Shown here: positions 17,880 to 26,897 of the stretch, in pieces | Layout of the letters: every line of letters begins with the position of its first letter | Position numbering within the stretch: position 1 is the stretch's first letter | Source: Pseudomonas triclosanedens | GTDB lineage: Bacteria > Pseudomonadota > Gammaproteobacteria > Pseudomonadales > Pseudomonadaceae | Assembly: GCF_026686735.1 (NCBI RefSeq) | Contig: NZ_CP113432.1 | Coordinates: forward strand, 4,267,001 to 4,331,000 | DNA: 64,000 nt | Direction of reading: 5' to 3' | The notes under the pieces: generated by a model | Seen by the model: the letters and a program-made list of their open reading frames with translations, nothing else | Database searches by the model: none | What the model was told of the DNA's origin: nothing | Program-made: the position numbers and the translations under genes

Positions 17880-19265
17880 ATGAAACGCTCTCTGTGGCTG
17901 CAGGAAATTGCCGCCGAACTGGACCCGACGCCCGCTCTCAAGGGCGAGCTGGAAGTGGATGTGGCAATCGTCGGCGGCGGCTTCGTCGGGCTGTGGACCG
18001 CGCTGCGCCTGCTGGAGCTGCAACCTGGCTGCCAGGTGGCGATCCTCGAGCGCGACATCTGCGGCGGCGGCGCCTCGGGACGCAACGGCGGCTTCGTGAT
18101 GTCCTGGTGGCCGAAGATCAGCTCGCTGGCAGCGCAGTGCGGCAAGGAAGAAGCCTTGCGCCTGGCGCGGGCCTCGGCGGCGGCGATCGGCGAGATCGGC
18201 GAGTTCTGCACAGCGCACAGGATCGACGCGCACTTCCGCCGCAACGGCTGGCTATGGACAGCCACCAGCGATGCCCAACGCGGTGCCTGGAAAGATGTGC
18301 AGCGCACCTGCGAACGCCTGGGCGAACCAGTCTTCCAGCCGCTGCCCGACAATGAAGTCGCACGCCGCAGCGGCTCTGCGCGCCATCTCGAAGGGGTGAT
18401 CGAAGCCAGCAACGCCACGGTACAACCGGCACGCCTGGCCAGGGGCTTGCGCCGCGTGGCGCTGGAGAAGGGCGTAAGGATCTACGAGAACACCCCGGTG
18501 CTGGATTTCCAGCGCGGCCAGCCCGCGCAACTGCGCACGCCCGACGGCAGCGTCAGGGCCCGGCGCGTGGTGCTCGCCCACAACGCCTGGGCGGCGGCGA
18601 TCCCCGAACTGCGCCGGATCATCCTGCCGGTGACCAGTACCATCGTCGCCACGGCGCCGATCCCGCAGCGCCTGGAGCAGATCGGCTGGACCGGCGGCGA
18701 AGCGATCACCGACTCGCAACTGATGGTCGACTACTACCGGACCACCCATGACGGCCGCATCGCCTTCGGCAAGGGAACCGGCATGATCAGCTACGCCAGC
18801 CGGGTCGACGGCCGTTACGACGACAACCCGCTGCTGAACGAAGATACCGAGCGGGACTTCCGCCGCAGCTATCCGCAACTGGCGGACGTCCCCATCACCC
18901 ACGCCTGGAGTGGCCCGATCGACCGTACCTATGACAGCCTGCCGGTATTCGGCCATCTGGATGACGCGCCGCACATCGTCTATGGCGTCGGCTGGAGCGG
19001 CAATGGAGTAGGCCCCAGCCGCATCGGCGGGCGCATCCTCGCCAGCCTGGCGCTGGGCCTCAACGACGAATGGAGCCGCTGTGGCCTGGTCGGCCGCCAG
19101 CCCAAGCGCTTCCCTCCCGAACCGTTGCGCTATGTCGGCGGACTGGCGGTACGCAGTGCGGTGCAGCGCAAGGAGCTCGCGGAAGCCGACGGACGCCAGC
19201 CGGCCTGGCTGGACAAGACGCTCGCCTCGTTCGCCCCGTCCGGCCTCGAAGACAAGAATCTGTGA
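17880..19265 (+). CDS. FAD-dependent amine/amino-acid oxidoreductase (DAO/PuuB-like)
   Basis: A 461-residue DadA/DAO-superfamily flavoprotein. The N-terminal dinucleotide-binding motif is VAIVGGGFVGLWTALRL, followed by the acidic ribose-binding E in ILERD and a GGGASGRNGGF loop, typical of gamma-glutamylputrescine oxidase (PuuB/OrdL) relatives. The C-terminal FAD contact lies in GVGWSGNGVGPSRIGGRILA. It probably oxidises an amine or N-acyl amine to an aldehyde with release of ammonia or amine; the substrate is unknown. The start at 17880 is chosen because the domain begins just after it. A cupin gene follows 14 bases later. Confidence 0.8.
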   Translation: MKRSLWLQEIAAELDPTPALKGELEVDVAIVGGGFVGLWTALRLLELQPGCQVAILERDICGGGASGRNGGFVMSWWPKISSLAAQCGKEEALRLARASAAAIGEIGEFCTAHRIDAHFRRNGWLWTATSDAQRGAWKDVQRTCERLGEPVFQPLPDNEVARRSGSARHLEGVIEASNATVQPARLARGLRRVALEKGVRIYENTPVLDFQRGQPAQLRTPDGSVRARRVVLAHNAWAAAIPELRRIILPVTSTIVATAPIPQRLEQIGWTGGEAITDSQLMVDYYRTTHDGRIAFGKGTGMISYASRVDGRYDDNPLLNEDTERDFRRSYPQLADVPITHAWSGPIDRTYDSLPVFGHLDDAPHIVYGVGWSGNGVGPSRIGGRILASLALGLNDEWSRCGLVGRQPKRFPPEPLRYVGGLAVRSAVQRKELAEADGRQPAWLDKTLASFAPSGLEDKNL

Positions 19266-19279
19266 CCCAGGAGACAACC

Positions 19280-19624
19280 ATGCCACAGCCCATCCTGCTG
19301 GCGTCGACCGCCAGCCTCGCCCTGCCCTGCTCCACGCCGGTCAAGGAACCGATCGGAGAACCGGTCGCCGACGCCGCGACCCATTCCCAGCAGAGCGCCG
19401 ACGGCCTGCTCACCGGCGTCTGGGAGTGCACGCCGGGACGCTGGCGCCGTCAGGTGCTGGCCAGAGAGTTCAGCCATATCGTCGCCGGACACGGCTTCTT
19501 CGTTCCCGACGATGGCGAGCCGATCGAACTGCGCGCGGGCGATGCCGTGCTGTTCCCGGCGAACTGCGCCGGGACCTGGGATATTCGCCAGACGCTGCGC
19601 AAGAGCTTCGTGATCATTCCCTGA
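19280..19624 (+). CDS. cupin-domain protein (AraC-cupin/DUF861-like)
   Basis: A 114-residue single cupin (beta-barrel) protein. The C-terminal half has the (R)gmlC-like DUF861 pattern: GVWECTPGRWRR, FSHIVAGHGFFVPDDGEPIELRAGDAVLFPANCAGTWD. Such proteins often accompany PuuB-type oxidoreductases in polyamine or opine-like catabolic cassettes. A GGAG is present before the ATG and the spacing to the oxidoreductase gene implies one transcript. The canonical metal histidines are largely missing (one H in SHIV), so metal binding is doubtful. It overlaps the end of the convergent pucR-type gene by 11 bases. Confidence 0.75.
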   Translation: MPQPILLASTASLALPCSTPVKEPIGEPVADAATHSQQSADGLLTGVWECTPGRWRRQVLAREFSHIVAGHGFFVPDDGEPIELRAGDAVLFPANCAGTWDIRQTLRKSFVIIP

Positions 19625-21101
19625 GACCGGCGATCTCGGCCGCCCGCAGGGCGATCCAGAGGACCGCGACATCCTCGGTGGAGTCCAGCGAACGGCCGCA
19701 GATTTCCTCGATGCGGCGAATCCGGTAGACCAGCGTCTGCTTGTGCACGTTGAGCTCCTGCGCTGCTTTCTGCCAGGAGCGGTTGTGCACCAGGAAAACC
19801 CGCAGGGTGCGTTGCAACTGAGCGCCCTGCTGCTGGTCGTAGTCGGCCAGCAGGCCGAGCACGTTGCGATGCACGCGCACTGCCTCGTCCAGACTGCCGG
19901 GCAGCCAGGGTTGCTCGGTCCGCGCCTCGGCATAGTCCATCAGCGGCCGCGCCGCGCAGGCGTGCGCCAGGGCGAGGCGCGCTTCGCGCAGCGCTTCCAC
20001 CATCCGCCCGGCATGCCCCAATGGCGCGCTTACCCCCAGCATGCCCTCCAGCCCGGCCTGCACCTCGGGCGCCGAGCTACGCTCGGCCAGCAGCATCACC
20101 AGTTCCTCTCCCTGGTTGCGCACCAGGAACTGCACGTTCTGCCGACGCAGGCGCCGCTGCCACTCGGCGGGCACAGCCGCGTCTGCACGCGCAACGGCCA
20201 GCACCGCACACTCAGCCGGCCCCAGCAACTGAGCCAGGCGTTCCGCCGCCGCGCGCTCGGACAAGCGCTGCTGGAGCAGATCGTCGAGCAACTCCGAACC
20301 CAGACGCAAGCAGCGCTCGCGCTCTACCTGCAGACGCTCCAGCTCGATCCCGAGCACCGCCACCAGATGATGCAGCAGGCCGTAGTCGAGCAATTCGCCG
20401 CCACAGGCCAGGATCGCGCAGTCCACCTGCGACGGCAGCGCCATCACCAGCGCCTCCCCTTGGGCACCGGCACAGCGCAGAACCGCCGGCGAGCCACCCT
20501 TGAGCTCCTGCCGGCGAGCCAGCAGCACCTCGCGCCAGGTCTCCGGCAGCGCCTGCAATTCCGCTTGCCAGGGCTCCAGGCTGAGCGGATCGAACAGGAA
20601 CAACCGGGCCTGGACATCGCGACCGAGGCGTTCGACCAGGTCGGCCAGCCCCAGGCCGCGCAACCCCATGCGCGCACTTTCATAGATGCGGCTGATGGCG
20701 GTACGCCGCTCGAATTCCTCCTGGCGCCCGGCATCGAGAATGCTGCGGGTCACCGCGGAGAACGGCACCGAATAGTGGGTCATCAGCACCGCGAAACCGA
20801 GCTGCTCGGCGGTATCGCGCAGCGCCTCCAGGTCGGCCGGCGCCTGCATGTTCTCGCCGATCATCAGCCCGGCGACCTTGGCCCGGGCCAGGCGCTCCAG
20901 ATAGCTGCGCTGCGCCTGCGGATCGGCGGGAATGCCGATGCCGGTGGTCATCAGCAGGTCCCCCTCGCCGAGCCATTCGGTCGGGTCGGACAACTCGCAG
21001 ACATGCGCCCAGCGCAACCGCCGTCGCGTGCCCTCGGCGCCGCAAAGCAGGCGAGTGCGCAGGGGTTCGCTATCGATGATGTCCTGGATGCAGAGCGGCA
21101 T
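19614..21101 (-). CDS. PucR-family transcriptional regulator
   Basis: A 495-residue regulator with an N-terminal PucR sensor domain (starting MPLCIQDIIDSEPL) and the C-terminal PucR helix-turn-helix (LRVFLVHNRSWQKAAQELNVHKQTLVYRIRRIEEICGR). PucR proteins control purine, amine or amino-acid catabolic genes in response to metabolites. It is divergent from the binding-protein gene and convergent with the cupin gene, so it very likely controls this cassette. The start at 21101 is where family similarity begins; the upstream extension of the frame overlaps the divergent promoter region. Confidence 0.85.
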   Translation of the reverse strand: MPLCIQDIIDSEPLRTRLLCGAEGTRRRLRWAHVCELSDPTEWLGEGDLLMTTGIGIPADPQAQRSYLERLARAKVAGLMIGENMQAPADLEALRDTAEQLGFAVLMTHYSVPFSAVTRSILDAGRQEEFERRTAISRIYESARMGLRGLGLADLVERLGRDVQARLFLFDPLSLEPWQAELQALPETWREVLLARRQELKGGSPAVLRCAGAQGEALVMALPSQVDCAILACGGELLDYGLLHHLVAVLGIELERLQVERERCLRLGSELLDDLLQQRLSERAAAERLAQLLGPAECAVLAVARADAAVPAEWQRRLRRQNVQFLVRNQGEELVMLLAERSSAPEVQAGLEGMLGVSAPLGHAGRMVEALREARLALAHACAARPLMDYAEARTEQPWLPGSLDEAVRVHRNVLGLLADYDQQQGAQLQRTLRVFLVHNRSWQKAAQELNVHKQTLVYRIRRIEEICGRSLDSTEDVAVLWIALRAAEIAGLRE

Positions 21102-21343
21102 GCGGGTGACCCCAGAGATTCGGTGAAGGTGCCAAGCATGGCATTGCCCAGCATGACCTGTCGCGGCGCCCGATGCCTTAGTACGGAGGTACGAGCCGGT
21201 GCTGGCAATTCTTGGTTCCGTCTGATTGCCCGCCGCTCGCCGCGCCATCGAGACTGCTCGCGGATCGCCACGCCATCTTCTGCCTGGCCACCGGCGCCGA
21301 GTCCTCCAGCCTCTGCCATACCGCTCGACGGAGAAATACAACA
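21102..21343. promoter_or_regulatory. divergent promoter region, pucR / solute-binding protein
   Basis: This gap between two divergent starts must hold both promoters and the likely PucR target. The element GCCAAGCATGGC (21131-21142) is a partial inverted repeat and a possible operator. I found no clear -10/-35 pair. Confidence 0.4.
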
Positions 21344-22381
21344 ATGAACAAGTCGCTGAGTCTTTCCCTCCTCCTCGCCCTGGGTTGCGCCGCTGCCGGC
21401 CCGGCCTTCGCCGACCTCACCGTGGTTTCCCACGGCGGCGCCAACAAGGCGGCCCAGGTCAAGGCCTTCTACGAACCCTATACGCAGCAGCACGGCACGA
21501 AGATCGTCGCCGGCGAGTTCAACGGCGAAATGGCCAAGGTCAAGGTGATGGTCGACACCGGCAGCGTGTCCTGGGACGTCGTCGAGATGGAAATGCCCGA
21601 ACTCGCCCGCGCCTGCGACGAAGGCCTGCTGGAGGAGATCGGCGAGCTTCCGGCCATCGCCCAGGCCGGCGGCAGCCTGCTCGATGGCGCAGTGCAACCC
21701 TGCGGTGTCGGCTTCTTCGTCTGGTCCACGGTGCTCGCCTATAACGCCGACAAGCTGCAGACCGCCCCCAGCGGCTGGGCCGACTTCTGGGACGTGAAGA
21801 AATTCCCCGGCAAACGTGGCCTGCGCAAGGGCGCGATGTACACCCTGGAGTTCGCCCTGATGGCCGACGGCGTGGCACCCAGGGACGTCTACAAGGTTCT
21901 GGCCACCCAGGAGGGCCAGGACCGTGCCTTCCGCAAGCTGGACGAAATCAAGCCGAACATCCAGTGGTGGGAAGCCGGCGCCCAGCCGCCGCAGTACCTG
22001 GCCTCCGGCGACGTGGTGATGAGCTCGGTGTACAACGGCCGGATCGCCGCCGTGCAGAACGAGAGCAACCTGCGCATCGTCTGGAACGGCGGCATCTACG
22101 ACATGGATGCCTTCGCCATTCCCAAGGGCGCGAAGAATCGCGACGAAGGCCTGAAGTTCATCTCCTTCGTCCTCCAGACCGCGCAGCAGAAGGCCTACGC
22201 CGAGCAGATCGCCTACGGCCCGGTGAACACCCAGGCGGTGGACCTGGTCGATCCGCAACGGCGCAAGAACATGCCCACCGATGCCGCCAACCTGGAACAC
22301 CAGGTAGCCATGAACGCCAGCTTCTGGGCCGACCACGGCGAGCAACTGGAACAACGTTTCAACGCCTGGGCGGCGAAATAG
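21344..22381 (+). CDS. periplasmic polyamine-type ABC solute-binding protein
   Basis: A 345-residue precursor with a signal peptide cut after AGPAFA (about residue 23). The mature protein resembles PotD/SpuD-type spermidine/putrescine-binding proteins: LTVVSHGGANKAAQVKAFYEPYTQQHG at the N-terminus and DVVEMEMPELARACDEGLLEEI. It should deliver an amine, or a related cation or small organic acid, to an inner-membrane ABC transporter. No permease or ATPase gene follows; a terminator comes 56 bases after the stop. It must therefore share a transporter encoded elsewhere. GGAGA lies before the ATG. Confidence 0.85.
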   Translation: MNKSLSLSLLLALGCAAAGPAFADLTVVSHGGANKAAQVKAFYEPYTQQHGTKIVAGEFNGEMAKVKVMVDTGSVSWDVVEMEMPELARACDEGLLEEIGELPAIAQAGGSLLDGAVQPCGVGFFVWSTVLAYNADKLQTAPSGWADFWDVKKFPGKRGLRKGAMYTLEFALMADGVAPRDVYKVLATQEGQDRAFRKLDEIKPNIQWWEAGAQPPQYLASGDVVMSSVYNGRIAAVQNESNLRIVWNGGIYDMDAFAIPKGAKNRDEGLKFISFVLQTAQQKAYAEQIAYGPVNTQAVDLVDPQRRKNMPTDAANLEHQVAMNASFWADHGEQLEQRFNAWAAK

Positions 22382-22437
22382 GCCAGCTCGCCACTTGCTT
22401 CTCCACAGTACGGGGTCATCCGGCCCCGGCTGTCCTC

Positions 22438-22460
22438 GGCCGCTCCCGGGCGGCCTTTTT
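22438..22460 (+). terminator. terminator of the solute-binding protein gene
   Basis: GGCCGC, a 6-base loop, GCGGCC and five T's, 57 bases after the stop codon. Confidence 0.85.
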
Positions 22461-22539
22461 ACTTCCCTTTCGGCCATTCCAGGTGCGGGCGTAATAGCCA
22501 ACTGCTATGTTGCCCCACCGATCTTACGGAACGGACGCC

Positions 22540-23427
22540 ATGCAACCTCGCCCGCCCCTGCGCCGCCCGCTGCTGCGCCACCTGGACAACCTGCTGGTCA
22601 CTCTGCTGGGCTGTGTGCTGATGGCCCTGGCCTGGCTGTTCCTGCCCCTGGCGATCCGCCCGCTGCTGGCCGGCGCGCTGCCGGTCTACCTCGGCGTGCT
22701 GCTGCCACGCTGCATCGGCCGGCGCGAGCGTCTGCGCCGGGTTGCCGAAGCACGCCAGCGCTCGATCGAACGCTGGGGCTTCTGCAGCCGCGACCGCAAC
22801 GGGCCGTGGATCAACTACATCGACTTCCCGCTGGTCCGCCAAGAGCCGGTCTTCAAGGGCCGCTATTTCTATAGCGAGTGGCTGGTGGTGCACGATGGCC
22901 GGATCATCATCAACCCCGGCCCGGCCAGTGTGGACCTGGCCGCCGGCACCGTGAGCTACGACTTCGGCTGCCAGCGAACCTACGCCTGGGACGGCTGCTC
23001 GCCCAAGGTGCCGTTCTACTGGATCGCCACCTTCGGCACGCCGGACTGGTGGGACCACCTGGAGCCGGTGCAAAGCTTGTGCAATGGTCAGCAGAAACAG
23101 CGCCTGATGTTCTGGCCGGTAGCCCACCACGCCAGCCTGGTGCATGACGCGCTGTACCAGTTCCTCAACGTCGCGCCGGTCACCAAGTCCGAGGCCGACC
23201 GCCTGTTCCACCGCATGCTGCTCGAGGCCGGCATGCCGCGCCCGGTCGCCTTCGTGTACTACCTCGCGGTCGTGCTGGGCGGTGCGCCGGACATGCGCCA
23301 CGTGCGCAACCCCAACAGCACGCTGCGCTGCCTCACACCGCTGGACGACGGCGAAGCGGGCGACGCCGAGGCCGGCGATCCGCCGATGAGAATCCCGGCG
23401 CTCCCCGAGGAACTGCCGATGCAGTAA
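22540..23427 (+). CDS. membrane-anchored DUF1353 protein
   Basis: A 295-residue protein with two hydrophobic segments (about 17-34 and 38-56) and a cytosolic C-terminal DUF1353 domain (VVHDGRIIINPGPASVDLAAGTVSYDFGCQ, WATFGTPDWWDH region, LVHDALYQFLNV). DUF1353 is of unknown function and also occurs in phage proteins. The gene lies 45 bases before the moxR operon on the same strand, and the PAO1 order is the same by recall, suggesting a link to that operon. I chose the ATG at 22540, after which the Arg-rich N-terminus precedes the membrane segment. Confidence 0.72.
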   Translation: MQPRPPLRRPLLRHLDNLLVTLLGCVLMALAWLFLPLAIRPLLAGALPVYLGVLLPRCIGRRERLRRVAEARQRSIERWGFCSRDRNGPWINYIDFPLVRQEPVFKGRYFYSEWLVVHDGRIIINPGPASVDLAAGTVSYDFGCQRTYAWDGCSPKVPFYWIATFGTPDWWDHLEPVQSLCNGQQKQRLMFWPVAHHASLVHDALYQFLNVAPVTKSEADRLFHRMLLEAGMPRPVAFVYYLAVVLGGAPDMRHVRNPNSTLRCLTPLDDGEAGDAEAGDPPMRIPALPEELPMQ

Positions 23428-23472
23428 AGTATTGGCCCCGACAGCCCCACCCTCGTCCAGGAACCCCACGCG

Positions 23473-24431
<959 letters not shown>

Positions 24432-24432
<1 letters not shown>

Positions 24433-25376
24433 TGCACAGCGGCGACCAGCCAGGCGTAACGGTGACTCTCGGCGAACTGATCGAGATTCGCCACCGCCTG
24501 CGCGAAGTCCAGTTGTTCTCCACGCCGTCGCGGCGCAGCCCGCTGATCGGCCTGCACCACTCACGGCTGCGCGGGCGCGGCGTGGACTTCGACCAGGTAC
24601 GCGTGTATCAGGCCGGCGATGACGTGCGGACCATCGACTGGCGCGTCACCGCGCGCACCCAGGAGCCGCACACCAAGCTGTTCCACGAGGAGCGCGAGCG
24701 CCCGGTGTTCGTCCTCGTCGAGCAGAGCACCCGTCTGTTCTTCGGTTCCGGGCTGTCCTTCAAATCCGTTCTCGCCGCTCGCGCCGCCGCCTTCATCGGC
24801 TGGTCCGCGCTGGCGCACAACGACCGCATCGGCGGTTTGGTATTCACCGACAGCGAATGCCACGAAATCCGCCCACGACGCAGCAAGCAGAGCCTGCTGC
24901 AACTGCTCAACCTGATCGTGCGCGCCAACCACGGCCTGCTCGCCGGCTCCAGCCTGAGCCACAGCGGCGACGGCTTCAGCATGGCTTTGCGCCGCGCGCG
25001 CGAAGTCCTGCGCCCCGGCAGCCTGATCCTCGTGGTATGCGATGAGCGCGCCCTGGGCGACCTCGCCGAACAGCAACTGGCCCTGCTGGCGCGACATACC
25101 GACCTGGTGCTGCTGCCGGTCTCCGACCCGCTCGACCACGCGCTGCCCGCAGCGGGCCTCCTGCGCTTTGCGCAAGGACCGGCGCAACTGGAACTGGACA
25201 CCCACATCGACGAACAGCGCCTGGCGTACCGCGCCCTCGGCGAAGCCCGCCGCGAACGCTGGACCCGCCTGGCGCAACGCCTGGGCGTTCCCCTGCTGCC
25301 ACTGTCGACTCAGGAAGAACTGGTCGAGCAACTGCGCAGCCTGCTGGAACAGCACCAGCCGGGATACGCCCGATGA
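24432..25376 (+). CDS. DUF58 (von Willebrand-like) protein of the moxR operon
   Basis: A 314-residue cytosolic protein of the DUF58 family, usually found next to moxR. The diagnostic segment is RGRGVDFDQVRVYQAGDDVRTIDWRVTARTQEPHTKLFHEERERPV. The C-terminal half forms a VWA-like fold, with RPVFVLVEQSTRLFFGS where other family members keep a MIDAS-like site (V-D-x-S); here E and Q replace this, so metal binding is doubtful. The start codon overlaps the moxR stop (TGATG). Confidence 0.9.
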
Positions 25377-25870
25377 ACCCGCTCGACCAACTGCAACCGC
25401 TGATCCGCCCCGCCCCCGTGGCCTGGTGGCCTCCCGCGCCGGGCTGGTGGCTGGTCGCCGCGCTGATTCCGATCCTGCTGTGGGTGCTCTGGCTCACCCG
25501 CCAGCGCTGGCAGCCACGGCGCGTATCGAAACAGACCGAAGAAGCGCCGCTCGACCCATTGCGCCAGGCCGCTCTGGAAGAACTCAAGCGCCTGCCACGC
25601 CCTTACGATGGCGCTCCCGCCGGGCCCTGGCTGCAGGCGATCAACGGCCTGCTCAAGCGCCTGTCGCGCGCACGCTGGCCCGACAGCCACAGCCACACAC
25701 TAAGCGGCCGCGCCTGGCTGGCTTTCCTCGACAACCGCTGTCCCGCCGCTGGCCTGACGCGCTGGATGATCCTGGTGGAAGGCGGCTACCGCTCCGAATG
25801 CAAGCTGGACGACAAGGCCATCGACGGGCTCGCCGCGTCGGTGGAAACCTGGGTGCGCAAGCATGTTTGA
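25373..25870 (+). CDS. DUF4381 membrane protein of the moxR operon
   Basis: A 165-residue protein with one membrane segment at about residues 24-42 (WWLVAALIPILLWVLWL) and a cytosolic C-terminal helical part (LDPLRQAALEELKRLPRPYDG, WLAFLDNRC). It is the standard small membrane partner between DUF58 and BatA. Its start overlaps the previous stop by four bases and its end overlaps batA by eight. Confidence 0.88.
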   Translation: MNPLDQLQPLIRPAPVAWWPPAPGWWLVAALIPILLWVLWLTRQRWQPRRVSKQTEEAPLDPLRQAALEELKRLPRPYDGAPAGPWLQAINGLLKRLSRARWPDSHSHTLSGRAWLAFLDNRCPAAGLTRWMILVEGGYRSECKLDDKAIDGLAASVETWVRKHV

Positions 25871-26897
25871 GCTAGCCTGGCCGTGGATACTCCTGCTCGC
25901 CCCGCTGCCCTGGGTGATGCGCTACATCCTGCCTCCGGCGGATAGCGGCGAAGCGGCACTCAAGGTCAGCTTCCTCCACGAACTCGAAGGTCTCGCCGGC
26001 CGCCGCGCACGTGCACGCCTGCCCGCCTGGCGCCAGCAGGCGCCGTTCATCCTGCTATGGCTCTGCCTGCTACTGGCGGCAGCCCGCCCGCAATGGGTCG
26101 GCGCCCCCCTGCCGATCCCTGCCAGCGGGCGCGACCTGCTGCTCGCCGTGGATGTTTCCGGCTCGATGGACTACGCCGACATGCGCTGGGAAGACGACGA
26201 GATCAGCCGCCTGGACCTGGTGAAGAAACTCTTCGGCGGCTTCATCGAGGCGCGTCGAGGCGACCGCGTCGGGCTGATCCTGTTCGGCACCCGCGCCTAT
26301 CTGCAGGCACCGCTGACCTTCGACCGCCATACCGTGGGCGTTTGGCTGGACGAGGCAATGATCGGCATCGCCGGCAAGGACACCGCCCTGGGCGACGCCA
26401 TCGGCCTGGCGGTGAAACGCCTGCGCCAGCGTCCTGCGCAGAGCCGCGTGCTGGTGCTGATCACCGATGGCGCCAACACCGCCGGCGAGATCGACCCGCG
26501 CACCGCTGCCCGCCTGGCCGCTGAAGAACAAGTGAAGGTCTATACCATCGGCATCGGCGCCGACCCGCAACAAGGCGGCGTCGCCGGGCTGTTCGGCCTG
26601 AACCCGGGGCTCGACCTCGACGAACCGACCCTCAAGGCAATCGCCGAAACCACGGGTGGCCAGTATTTCCGCGCCCGTAACGGTGAGGAGTTGCAGCGGA
26701 TTTCCGATAGCCTCGACCAGTTGGAGCCAGTGGAGCAGAAACCGACCCAGGCGCGCCCCGCCCTGGCGCTCTACGGCTGGCCGCTGCTGGCGGCACTGCT
26801 GATCAGCGTGGCCCTGGTGGTCCGTGAGCTCTGGCCGCCGGAAGACTGGCGCTGGCCAGCATGGCTGGCGCGTCTGCGCCGGGAGCGCCAGCCATGA
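25863..26897 (+). CDS. batA: BatA-like VWA-domain membrane protein
   Basis: A 344-residue inner-membrane protein: hydrophobic segments near the N-terminus (about 5-25 and 60-77), a VWA domain (about 90-280) and a last membrane segment (about 298-318). The MIDAS is intact: LLAVDVSGSMDYADM followed by the conserved T (in PLTF) and D (ITDGAN). It belongs to the Bat (Bacteroides aerotolerance-like) group and should bind a metal or partner in the periplasm with MoxR's help. The frame overlaps batB/C by four bases. Confidence 0.9.
   Translation: MFELAWPWILLLAPLPWVMRYILPPADSGEAALKVSFLHELEGLAGRRARARLPAWRQQAPFILLWLCLLLAAARPQWVGAPLPIPASGRDLLLAVDVSGSMDYADMRWEDDEISRLDLVKKLFGGFIEARRGDRVGLILFGTRAYLQAPLTFDRHTVGVWLDEAMIGIAGKDTALGDAIGLAVKRLRQRPAQSRVLVLITDGANTAGEIDPRTAARLAAEEQVKVYTIGIGADPQQGGVAGLFGLNPGLDLDEPTLKAIAETTGGQYFRARNGEELQRISDSLDQLEPVEQKPTQARPALALYGWPLLAALLISVALVVRELWPPEDWRWPAWLARLRRERQP

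Noticed and set aside
17780..18355. 191-codon plus-strand frame inside the FAD oxidoreductase gene
   Set aside because: Arg-rich shadow frame overlapping a gene with clear flavoprotein motifs.
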